A stretch of DNA of 8,241 nucleotides. Source: Christensenellaceae bacterium. Lineage in GTDB: Bacteria; Bacillota; Clostridia; Christensenellales; UBA1750. The first letter of the stretch is position 1; every line of letters begins with the position of its first letter. The translations under genes and the position numbers were made by a program. Positions 1-6,141 of the stretch are shown one piece after another. Location: NCBI GenBank assembly GCA_031287285.1, contig JAITTC010000220.1, forward strand, positions 1 to 8,241, given 5' to 3'. The notes under the pieces were generated by a model. That model made no database searches, was not told the DNA's origin, and saw only the letters and a program-made list of their open reading frames with translations.

Positions 1-954
1 GGCGCCGAGGGTTGGCACAACCCCACGGTCAAGCCCTATGCGCCGCTGCTCATCGACCCCGCGAACTTGACGCTGCACTATGGCCAGTCGCTTTTTGAGG
101 GCATGAAGGCCTACCGCACGGCGGACAGCGAAATTCGCCTCTTCCGCCCCGCCGATAACTTCGCCCGCATGAGCACGGGCGCGCAGCGCCTGGCCATGGT
201 ACCCCTCGATGAGGAAATGGCTCTGGCGGGCCTTAAGGCCCTGCTTAAGGTTGAAGAAGGCTGGGTTCCCCGCTCGCCCGGCACCTCGCTCTATATTCGC
301 CCCACGATGATGGCCATGGATTCCTTCCTGGGCGTGCACGCCTCCGATACCTACCTCTTCTTCATCATCCTGAGCCCCGTCGCCGCCTATTATAAAGAGG
401 GCCTGAAGCCCGTGAAGATCTATGTGGAAGACGAGTACGTCCGCGCGGCGCGCGGCGGCATCGGCTACACCAAGGCCTCGGCCAACTACGTAGCTTCCAT
501 GCTCGCCGGCACCCAGGCCGAAAAAAAGGGCTATTCGCAGGTGCTTTGGCTCGATGCGGTCGAGCGCAAATACATCGAGGAAGTCGGCGCGATGAATATC
601 TTCTTCGTGATCAACGGCAAGCTCGTCACCCCGCCTCTGCGCGGCTCGATCCTGCCCGGCATCACCCGAAACTCGGTGATGCAGCTCGCCAAATCGAAGG
701 GCCTTGAGGTCGAAGAAAGGCTGGTTTCAATCGACGAGGTGTTTGAAAGCGCCAAATCCGGGGCGATGAGCGAGGCTTTCGGCTCGGGCACGGCGGCGGT
801 CGTGAGCCCTGTCGGCCACTTCAGCTGGAAGGGCGAAGAAGTCGCCGTAAACGGCGGCAAAATGGGCAAGGTCGCGCAGGACCTCTACGACAGCCTGACC
901 GCCATCCAATACGGCCGCGCCGCGGATCCCTTCGGCTGGTCGATGAAGCTTTAA
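1..954 (+). CDS. ilvE: Branched-chain amino acid aminotransferase, 5'-truncated by window edge
   Basis: PLP-dependent class IV aminotransferase that interconverts leucine, isoleucine and valine with their 2-oxo acids, using glutamate/2-oxoglutarate, in the cytoplasm. The reading frame is open from base 1; the TTG at 67 is an internal leucine codon, not a start. About 317 residues are visible of a usual ~355, so roughly 40 N-terminal residues lie upstream. Visible family motifs, in order: LHYGQSLFEGMKAYR near the start, GGIGYTKASANY carrying the probable PLP-binding lysine (codon 472-474), YIEEVGAMNIFFV, LRGSILPGITRNSV, and the phosphate-binding GSGTAAVVSPVG near the C-terminus. The order and spacing match the eukaryote-like/Bacillus-type BCAT group. 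The stop TAA overlaps the ATG of the next gene by one base, so the two are probably translationally coupled. The family call is secure; substrate preference within BCATs is inferred. Confidence 0.94.
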   Translation, partial: GAEGWHNPTVKPYAPLLIDPANLTLHYGQSLFEGMKAYRTADSEIRLFRPADNFARMSTGAQRLAMVPLDEEMALAGLKALLKVEEGWVPRSPGTSLYIRPTMMAMDSFLGVHASDTYLFFIILSPVAAYYKEGLKPVKIYVEDEYVRAARGGIGYTKASANYVASMLAGTQAEKKGYSQVLWLDAVERKYIEEVGAMNIFFVINGKLVTPPLRGSILPGITRNSVMQLAKSKGLEVEERLVSIDEVFESAKSGAMSEAFGSGTAAVVSPVGHFSWKGEEVAVNGGKMGKVAQDLYDSLTAIQYGRAADPFGWSMKL

Positions 955-1826
955 TGCGCAGGGTCTTGGTGCTGGGCGAAAAACCCCTCCCTCTGCCGCA
1001 GTTCTTGCGGCAGAGGTTTCCGCATCTGCCCCCAAAAATCCTGCAAAATGCCCTAAAGCGTAGGGATGTGAAGCGCGGCGGCCTGCGCCTTGGCGCCCAT
1101 GACCTTGTCGCGCCCGGCGAAGAGCTTGAAATCTTCATCGACGAAAGCTATTTGAGCGGGATTCCAGCGCCAAAGGTCGTGTTCGCAGACGAAAACATCG
1201 TGGTGGCGGTCAAGCCGCAGGGCGTCGCGGTCGCGGAGGATTCCCGCGGCGCGCCGACCTTGGCGGATGCCCTGCAGGGCGAATACCCGGGCGCCCTGCC
1301 CTGCCACAGGCTCGACGTGCAAACGGGCGGGCTTACGGTCTTCGCCCTGAACCAACCGGCGCTGGCCGAGATGGAGCGGGCCTTTAAAGAGCGCAGCCTG
1401 CAAAAGATCTACCGCTGCCTGGTCTTTGGCAGGCCCTCGCCCGGCACGGCGCTTTTGCGGGCCTGGCTGAGCAAGGATGCGTCCAGCTCGAAGGTCGCCG
1501 TGTATGACCGCGCCGTTCCAGGCTCGCTGCCTATTGAAACCGCCTACCAAACCCTCGATTCCTCCAGCGAGATGAGCCTTTTAAAGGTTGATCTCCTCAC
1601 CGGGCGCACGCACCAGATCAGGGCGCACTTGGCGCACATCGGCCATCCCGTCTGCGGGGACGATAAATACGGCGACCGGGCCAAGAACAAGGCCTACGGC
1701 CTCACGCGCCAGCAGCTTTGGGCCACGGAAATCCACCTTCGCTTCGACGATGGGCCTCTGAAATACTTAAACGGGAAGGCGTTTTCGATAAAGCCCGAAT
1801 TCGGCCTTCGGGATCTCGACCGGTAG
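954..1826 (+). CDS. RluA-family pseudouridine synthase with N-terminal S4 domain
   Basis: Isomerises specific uridines to pseudouridine in structured RNA (23S rRNA or tRNA in this family). The 290-residue length is normal. Residues about 12-62 form an S4-type RNA-binding domain (FLRQRFPHLPPKILQNALKR, then a GEELEIFI strand). The catalytic domain follows, with HRLDVQTGG placing the nucleophilic aspartate at D121 (family consensus HRLDxxTSG, here TGG). TGRTHQIRAHL at 216-226 and GDDKYG at 235-240 are also family motifs. The ATG overlaps the ilvE stop (TAATG) and has no clear Shine-Dalgarno sequence, so translation probably depends on coupling to ilvE. A strong inverted repeat lies in codons 13-21 (entered separately). 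The target uridine cannot be told from sequence; RluA, RluC and RluD-like subtypes are all possible, so no symbol is given. Confidence 0.93.
   Translation: MRRVLVLGEKPLPLPQFLRQRFPHLPPKILQNALKRRDVKRGGLRLGAHDLVAPGEELEIFIDESYLSGIPAPKVVFADENIVVAVKPQGVAVAEDSRGAPTLADALQGEYPGALPCHRLDVQTGGLTVFALNQPALAEMERAFKERSLQKIYRCLVFGRPSPGTALLRAWLSKDASSSKVAVYDRAVPGSLPIETAYQTLDSSSEMSLLKVDLLTGRTHQIRAHLAHIGHPVCGDDKYGDRAKNKAYGLTRQQLWATEIHLRFDDGPLKYLNGKAFSIKPEFGLRDLDR
990..1016 (+). repeat. Perfect 11-bp inverted repeat inside the pseudouridine synthase gene
   Basis: CCTCTGCCGCA (990-1000) and TGCGGCAGAGG (1006-1016) are exact reverse complements around a 5-nt loop (GTTCT). In mRNA this would form a very stable hairpin starting 36 nt after the start codon. 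It encodes residues 13-21, at the start of the S4 domain. Only TTT follows the right arm, so it is a poor intrinsic terminator. The repeat is seen directly; a role as a pause, translational control element or protein site is inference. Confidence 0.75.
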
Positions 1827-1849
1827 ACCCGCCCAAAGGAGGCGCTTGA

Positions 1850-2563
1850 ATGCGCAGGAAGAAAAGCGCGCTGCCAACCATCATATTCTATGTCGTGTTC
1901 TTCTGCCTGCTGTTTTCGCTGCTCTATACGGCGCGGCAGCTGTTCTTTGCGCCGTTTTCTTCGCCGGAATGGTCCGAGAGGAACAAGAGCGACTACATTC
2001 TATCGCTTCTGCAGTGCGTTTTGGGGCTGCTCGTGCTCTTTTTGCCCTCGGCGCTCGAAAAGAGGCTTTCCATCGCCCTGCCGGACCTGATTGCCACCCT
2101 CTATTTCATCTTCTTGTTCGGCGCGGTCTTCCTCGGCGAAATCCGCTCGTTCTATTACCGCGTCCCTCATTTCGACGTGGTTTTGCACGCCCTCTCGGGG
2201 CTCATGGCCGGGGCGCTGGGGCTTTCGCTGGCCAGCCTGCTCAATCGCGGCAAGCGCGTGGTGTTCCAGCTTTCACCCGGCTTCATCGCGCTGGTCGCCT
2301 TTTTATTCGGCTGCACCGTGGGGCTCATCTGGGAGATTTACGAGTTCGCGATGGATGGGATCTTTGGCGTGAACATGCAAAAAACGGCCCTTGAATCCGG
2401 TGAAATGCTGCTGGGCAGGGCCGCGCTGCAGGATACGATGAAGGATCTGATCGTCGATGCGCTCGCCTCACTCGCCATGAGCCTCGTGGGTTATTTTTCG
2501 CTGCGCGGCAGCAGCCATTTATTCAAAAAGCTCAGCGTGCGCTTCTTGCCGCGCGCGAAGTAA
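1850..2563 (+). CDS. Six-segment membrane protein, DUF2238/YjdF-like
   Basis: Integral membrane protein of unknown function, 237 residues. The ATG at 1850 is chosen because a strong AAAGGAGG (1835-1842) sits 7 nt upstream; the ATG at 1846 is in another frame and gives a non-membrane product. A basic N-terminus (MRRKK) is followed by six likely transmembrane segments at about residues 8-28, 47-68, 78-98, 107-131, 141-165 and 199-219. Polar, conserved-looking residues lie in or at the ends of the segments: H107, D109 and H113 (HFDVVLHALSG), W161, E162, E165 and D169 (WEIYEFAMD), and D195, D199 and D203 (DTMKDLIVDA). This pattern resembles the DUF2238/YjdF group of Firmicute and proteobacterial membrane proteins, from memory of the family. 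It lies 23 nt after the pseudouridine synthase gene and 23 nt before a GNAT gene, so it is probably in the same operon. The function is not known. Confidence 0.85.
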   Translation: MRRKKSALPTIIFYVVFFCLLFSLLYTARQLFFAPFSSPEWSERNKSDYILSLLQCVLGLLVLFLPSALEKRLSIALPDLIATLYFIFLFGAVFLGEIRSFYYRVPHFDVVLHALSGLMAGALGLSLASLLNRGKRVVFQLSPGFIALVAFLFGCTVGLIWEIYEFAMDGIFGVNMQKTALESGEMLLGRAALQDTMKDLIVDALASLAMSLVGYFSLRGSSHLFKKLSVRFLPRAK

Positions 2564-2586
2564 GAACGATAGGGAGTGAACCGCAG

Positions 2587-3069
2587 ATGGCCTTTTCCAT
2601 CCGCCCGGCAAGCGAAAGCGACGCGGCGACCATCGTCCGCTTCATCCGCGAGTTGGCCCAATATGAAGGGATGCTGGAATTTTGCGTGCTCGATGAGGAA
2701 ACATTAAGGGAGTCGATGTTCCAAAAAAAGCAGGCCTTCGCGCTCATCGGCGAAACGGGCGAAGGGGAAAAGGAGCCCGTGGGCTATGCGCTGTTCTTCT
2801 ATAACTTTTCGACCTTCATGGGCAAAAAAGGCCTGTATATCGAGGATATCTACGTGCAGCCCGCGTGCAGGGGCCGGGGCTATGGCAAGGCCTTCTTTCG
2901 GGCGCTTGCCAAAATCGCTCAGGCCGAGGGCTGCCCTCGCATGGAGTGGAACTGCCTGAGATGGAACGAGCCATCGCTCGGTTTTTACCGCGCTTTGGGC
3001 GCGGAGCAGCAGGATGAATGGATCCTGCACCGCCTGACGGCGGGCGAAATCGCCGCGCTGGCAAAGTAG
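2587..3069 (+). CDS. GNAT N-acetyltransferase, spermidine/diamine acetyltransferase-like
   Basis: Probably transfers acetyl from acetyl-CoA to a primary amine of a small molecule in the cytoplasm. It has 160 residues, a single GNAT domain. Acetyl-CoA pyrophosphate-binding motif A is RGRGYG at 95-100. YIEDIYV at 84-90 and WNEPSLGFYRALGA at 126-139 align by eye with the eukaryotic SSAT1/SSAT2 motifs (YLEDFFV; WNEPSINFYKRRGA). E86 and Y134 would then correspond to the catalytic glutamate and tyrosine. Polyamine or thialysine-type amines are therefore plausible substrates, but the bacterial members are diverse and this is inference. The ATG at 2587 follows AGGGAGTGA (2571-2579) with 7 nt spacing. 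It is probably the last gene of the run beginning with ilvE. A terminator-like hairpin follows at 3102-3152. Confidence 0.88.
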   Translation: MAFSIRPASESDAATIVRFIRELAQYEGMLEFCVLDEETLRESMFQKKQAFALIGETGEGEKEPVGYALFFYNFSTFMGKKGLYIEDIYVQPACRGRGYGKAFFRALAKIAQAEGCPRMEWNCLRWNEPSLGFYRALGAEQQDEWILHRLTAGEIAALAK

Positions 3070-3101
3070 CCTAAAATCGCTTGAAAAACGCGCGCATTTC
3101 T

Positions 3102-3152
3102 CCCCCTCCTTTCGAGCAAGCTAGAGGAAAGTGCTTCGAAGGCGGGGTTTTT
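3102..3152 (+). terminator. Terminator/attenuator hairpin overlapping the ABC gene's ribosome binding site
   Basis: The left arm CCCCCTCCTTTCGAGCA (3102-3118) pairs with the right arm TGCTTCGAAGGCGGGG (3132-3147) around a 13-nt loop. About 14 base pairs form, with one mismatch (T3107/C3143) and single-base bulges at T3110 and T3136. TTTTT (3148-3152) follows directly, giving a factor-independent terminator shape. The right arm contains the AAGGCGGGG (3139-3147) that is the best ribosome binding site for the ABC ATPase ATG at 3155. It could simply end the upstream operon. However, no promoter can fit between its end and the next start codon, so transcription of the ABC gene must pass through it. 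That suggests attenuation or translational sequestration. The structure is seen by eye; the function is inferred. Confidence 0.65.
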
Positions 3153-3154
3153 AT

Positions 3155-3817
<663 letters not shown>

Positions 3818-3842
3818 AAGGCAGCGCGCAGGCCTCCCCTTC

Positions 3843-3883
3843 GCGCCCTCTCCCCTCTCTTTGGGGAAAGGGCGCTTGTTTTT
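3843..3883 (+). terminator. Factor-independent terminator of the ABC ATPase gene
   Basis: GCGCCCTCTCCCC (3843-3855) pairs with GGGGAAAGGGCGC (3863-3875), with one C/A mismatch in the middle and a 7-nt loop. The T-rich run TTGTTTTT (3876-3883) follows. The stem begins 26 nt after the ABC stop. The T-run is also the -35 region of the next promoter. Confidence 0.9.
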
Positions 3884-3904
3884 AACCCAAAAAAACGGTA
3901 TACT
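3876..3904 (+). promoter_or_regulatory. SigA/sigma-70-type promoter of the beta-hydroxyacid dehydrogenase gene
   Basis: The -35 TTGTTT (3876-3881) and -10 TATACT (3899-3904) are separated by exactly 17 bp. Transcription would start near 3911, giving a leader of about 40 nt before the ATG at 3951. The -35 box lies within the T-run of the preceding terminator. Confidence 0.8.
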
Positions 3905-3950
3905 GGCCCAAGAAAGACCGCGAATCCAAAAAAACGGGAGGGGTTTTACC

Positions 3951-4811
3951 ATGAAGATCGCATTCATCGGCGTGGGCGTCATGGGCAAGTCCATGGTGCG
4001 CAATCTCATGAAAAAGGGCCATGAGCTCCATATCTACTCAAGGACCAAGTCAAAGACCCAGGATGTCGTCGACGAAGGCGCTATCTGGCACGATAGCGTG
4101 GCAAGCGCAGCTTCCGGCGCGGAAGCCGTGATCAGCATCGTGGGCTACCCAAAGGATGTCGAAGAGGTCTATTTCGGCGCCGAGGGCATCCTCGAAAACG
4201 CCGCGAAGGGCGCGCTGCTCATCGATATGACGACCACCTCGCCAAAGCTTGCGGAGCGCATCCATCAAGAGGCGAAGCAAAAGGGCCTGCGCGCCCTCGA
4301 CGCCCCGGTTTCAGGCGGGGATGTGGGCGCGCGCAACGCGACGCTGGCCATCATGGCAGGCGGCGACGAGGCGGATTTTGAGGCGGCCAGGCCCATCTTC
4401 GAGGCGCTCGGCCAGAATATCCGCTATGAGGGCAAGGCGGGCAACGGCCAGCACACCAAGATGGCCAACCAAATCGCCCTGGGCGGCGCGATCGCAGGGG
4501 TTTGCGAGGCAATCTCCTATGCCAGGGCGGCCGGGCTCGACGTGCAGACCATGCTCGACACGATTTCAACCGGCGCCGCGGGCTCCTGGCAGATGCTCAA
4601 TATGGCGCCGAGGATGTTAAAGGGCGATTTCGACCCGGGCTTCTTCGTCAAGCACTACATCAAGGACCTGAACATCGCCTCTTCAGAGGCTGGCGACCGC
4701 GACGTCGCCATGCCGGTGGCCGCGCAGGTGCTGGAAATGTACCTGGCCCTTGAAAAGGCCGGGCACGGCGACCTTGGCACCCAAGCGCTGATCAAGTTCT
4801 ACGAAAAATAA
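3951..4811 (+). CDS. NAD(P)-dependent beta-hydroxyacid dehydrogenase (3-hydroxyisobutyrate / tartronate-semialdehyde reductase type)
   Basis: Cytoplasmic oxidoreductase of the 3-hydroxyisobutyrate dehydrogenase / GarR family, interconverting a beta-hydroxyacid and its semialdehyde. It has 286 residues, the usual length. The Rossmann motif is GVGVMG (7-12). After the second strand comes YSRTKSK (29-35); the Arg-Thr pair there favours NADPH over NADH. DAPVSGGDVGARNATLAIMAGG (117-138, first part DAPVSGG with S121) is the substrate-binding signature. GNGQHTKMANQ gives the catalytic lysine K170 and N173. The C-terminal helical domain carries PGFFVKHYIKDLNIA. The ATG at 3951 follows GGGAGGGG and a clear promoter; upstream in-frame extension would run through the terminator and promoter and is rejected. 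It is flanked by its own terminator, so it is monocistronic. The substrate is not given by context: no valine or glycerate pathway genes adjoin it. Confidence 0.91.
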   Translation: MKIAFIGVGVMGKSMVRNLMKKGHELHIYSRTKSKTQDVVDEGAIWHDSVASAASGAEAVISIVGYPKDVEEVYFGAEGILENAAKGALLIDMTTTSPKLAERIHQEAKQKGLRALDAPVSGGDVGARNATLAIMAGGDEADFEAARPIFEALGQNIRYEGKAGNGQHTKMANQIALGGAIAGVCEAISYARAAGLDVQTMLDTISTGAAGSWQMLNMAPRMLKGDFDPGFFVKHYIKDLNIASSEAGDRDVAMPVAAQVLEMYLALEKAGHGDLGTQALIKFYEK

Positions 4812-4831
4812 GCTAAAATAAGCCTTTTTGA

Positions 4832-4862
4832 GGGTCCGGGCCCCGAGAGCCCGGGCCCTTTT
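4832..4862 (+). terminator. Factor-independent terminator after the dehydrogenase gene
   Basis: GGGTCCGGGC (4832-4841) pairs over its full 10 bp (one G-T wobble) with GCCCGGGCCC (4849-4858) around a 7-nt loop, followed by TTTT (4859-4862). The flanking TTTTTG and CAAAAA can extend the stem. It lies 20 nt after the dehydrogenase stop. Confidence 0.9.
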
Positions 4863-4903
4863 GCAAAAATGCCGCAAGGCGCGGCCCAAAGGGGGTAAAG
4901 GCG

Positions 4904-5563
4904 GTGGAGATGCCCTTAAACTTGCTCCGGCATTACCTGGGCGATGCCTACTTCTTCAACGGAACGGCCTGCGCGGGGAAAAGCACCCTATCCAAGGCTT
5001 TCGCCGCGAGGCACGGCTTTGATTGGCTCAGCGAGAACCTGCTGAACGAGCGGATGAAGGGGCTGATGGAAGCCGCCTGGCAGCCAGCCTGGTGGGCGGG
5101 GCCCAGGGACGGCGCCCCCGCAAAGGACTGGGAAAGGCACTTCGGCCGCCCCCCGGAAGAATATAGAGCCTGGCTCGACGCTTGCATAGCCGAAACGGTT
5201 CCGCTGATGGTTCTGGAGCTCATCCGGCTTTCTGCCGGCGGGCCGGTGGTGGTTGACCTGCCCTTCGCCGTGCAAACCTCGATCGAGATCGCCGCGCCGG
5301 GCCATCTGATGTTCCTGCTCACCACAGAGGCGTTCGTGGTGAGGGATTACTACGGCAGGCCCGACGACCAGGGCCTTTTTGCCTTGCTCAAAAGCCTGAA
5401 CAACGCCGAGGAACTGATTGAAAACGGCAAAAAAACGCTGATTTGCGGGCATCAGAAATTCCTTGACGAGGTTTACCAAAGCGGCCTGCCCTTTCTCATG
5501 CGCGACAACAATCGCACGGTTGAAAGCACCCTTCAGCTGATCGATCGGATTTTTGGCTTCTAG
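4904..5563 (+). CDS. P-loop NTPase/kinase-like protein of unknown substrate
   Basis: A 219-residue soluble protein with a clear Walker A P-loop, GTACAGKST at residues 20-28, right after a hydrophobic strand (AYFFN). This is the layout of small-molecule and nucleotide kinases of the adenylate/shikimate kinase-like fold. A Walker B-like strand GPVVVDLP lies at 113-120. LMFLLTTEAFVVRDYYGRPDDQG (137-159) has the arginines R147 and R152 where a lid/ATP-adenine-contacting region would lie. The C-terminus (NRTVESTLQLIDRIF) is typical of this kind of kinase. I recall similar unassigned AAA/P-loop proteins in Clostridia but no characterised member. GTG at 4904 is preferred because GGGGG (4891-4895) is 8 nt upstream; an in-frame ATG at 4910 is the alternative. 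No promoter is visible between the terminator at 4832-4862 and this gene. The substrate is unknown. Confidence 0.75.
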   Translation: MEMPLNLLRHYLGDAYFFNGTACAGKSTLSKAFAARHGFDWLSENLLNERMKGLMEAAWQPAWWAGPRDGAPAKDWERHFGRPPEEYRAWLDACIAETVPLMVLELIRLSAGGPVVVDLPFAVQTSIEIAAPGHLMFLLTTEAFVVRDYYGRPDDQGLFALLKSLNNAEELIENGKKTLICGHQKFLDEVYQSGLPFLMRDNNRTVESTLQLIDRIFGF

Positions 5564-5703
5564 CGGGTCGCGCCCCGCTTTCTGCAAAAGCACGCGCCCG
5601 CAAGCGGGCACCGCCTCGCCTTCGCTCGGCGGGAACGGGCGCGCTCGCCCTGCGCTAAGATCAGATAGGCACGAGAGCTTACGAAAGAAGGAGGAGAAAA
5701 ACC
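5564..5703 (+). other. GC-rich structured intergenic region before the DUF6054-like gene
   Basis: A 140-nt gap with several nested inverted repeats. AGCGGG (5562-5567) and CCCGCT (5574-5579) form a short hairpin overlapping the P-loop gene's stop, with a weak T-run (TTCT). CGCGCCCG (5593-5600) and CGGGCGCG (5636-5643) are exact complements enclosing an inner CCGCC/GGCGG stem (5611-5615 with 5628-5632). A competing hairpin GCCCG-CAAG-CGGGC lies at 5597-5610. No convincing promoter was found. The end of the gap holds the strong ribosome binding site AAGGAGGAG (5688-5696). It could be a leader RNA, a degenerate intergenic repeat, or a poor terminator; sequence alone does not decide. Confidence 0.5.
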
Positions 5704-6045
5704 GTGGCCAAATACGAAGCCCGTCTGCAGGGCGATTTTGGCGCGCTTTTAAGCGCTGTGCACAATGCAATCCTGCGCGGCAGCGTTTCCGCGAGCTTTG
5801 AGGAGGGCAGCGACTACCAAAGCGGCGAGCTTCGCTGCGCCGTGCGGGTCTATGAGCGATACAGCGCGATGGGCGGCAACCGCGTCAGCCTGAATTTCAC
5901 CCTGATCGGCAGCGGGCGCGAGCTTTTCGCCTCCGCGATCACATCGGGCGGCAGCCAGGCGATGTTCTTCAAGATCAACACCCTAGGCGAAGAGAGCTTC
6001 TTGCAGCAGGCCATTCGCGCAATCGATGGGTACAGGGGCGGTTAA
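5704..6045 (+). CDS. DUF6054-like conserved small protein
   Basis: A 113-residue soluble protein of unknown function. From memory it matches the DUF6054 family, common in Clostridia: MAKYEARLQGDF at the start, ASFEEGSDYQSGELRCAVRV (30-49), YERYSAMGGNRVSLNFTL (50-67), and SAITSGGSQAMFFKINTLGE (77-96), a glycine/serine-rich turn. No signal peptide or membrane segment is present. The pattern of alternating hydrophobic strands and a final helix suggests a small alpha/beta fold. The GTG start at 5704 is set by AAGGAGGAG (5688-5696) with 7 nt spacing and by the typical MAKYE start. No clear promoter or terminator of its own is seen; the next gene has its own promoter. The biochemical role is unknown. 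Confidence 0.85.
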   Translation: MAKYEARLQGDFGALLSAVHNAILRGSVSASFEEGSDYQSGELRCAVRVYERYSAMGGNRVSLNFTLIGSGRELFASAITSGGSQAMFFKINTLGEESFLQQAIRAIDGYRGG

Positions 6046-6056
6046 TGCCTTTTTCG

Positions 6057-6086
6057 TTGCCAAAGCTTTTATGGCTCTGCTATAAT
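6057..6086 (+). promoter_or_regulatory. SigA/sigma-70-type promoter of the membrane protein/GNAT pair
   Basis: The -35 TTGCCA (6057-6062) and consensus -10 TATAAT (6081-6086) have an 18-bp spacer. Transcription would begin near 6093, so the ATG at 6085, inside the -10 box, cannot be the start of the downstream gene. TTGCCAAA occurs twice, at 6057-6064 over the -35 box and at 6098-6105 just after the start site, 41 bp apart. Confidence 0.83.
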
Positions 6087-6141
6087 GGCGAAGGGCTTTG
6101 CCAAATCAGGCGCCGCGCCTCAAACGGGGAGGGTTTTGCCC

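Noticed and set aside
1846..2394. Alternative 182-codon frame starting at ATG 1846
   Set aside because: The product is arginine/alanine-rich low-information sequence; the overlapping frame from 1850 gives a clear membrane protein with correct ribosome binding site spacing.
3072..3109. Promoter between the first GNAT gene and the ABC gene (TTGAAA 3081, TAAAAT 3072)
   Set aside because: The two boxes are in the wrong order, and each lacks a partner at proper spacing.
3861..3950. N-terminal extension of the dehydrogenase gene
   Set aside because: The in-frame extension runs through the terminator loop, T-run and promoter; the ATG at 3951 has a good ribosome binding site and begins the Rossmann fold at once.
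5633..5661. Possible promoter before the DUF6054-like gene with TAAGAT as -10
   Set aside because: No acceptable -35 at 16-18 bp upstream.
4988..5770. Long open frame on the minus strand opposite the P-loop gene
   Set aside because: No ribosome binding site or family motif; its codon pattern is that of an antisense shadow in GC-rich DNA, and the plus-strand P-loop motif is convincing.
6036..6055. Possible terminator after the DUF6054-like gene
   Set aside because: There is a TTTTT run but only a 3-bp GGC/GCC stem before it, too weak to call.
6085..6141. Earlier ATG for the two-helix membrane protein
   Set aside because: It lies inside the -10 box, before the expected transcription start, and has no ribosome binding site.
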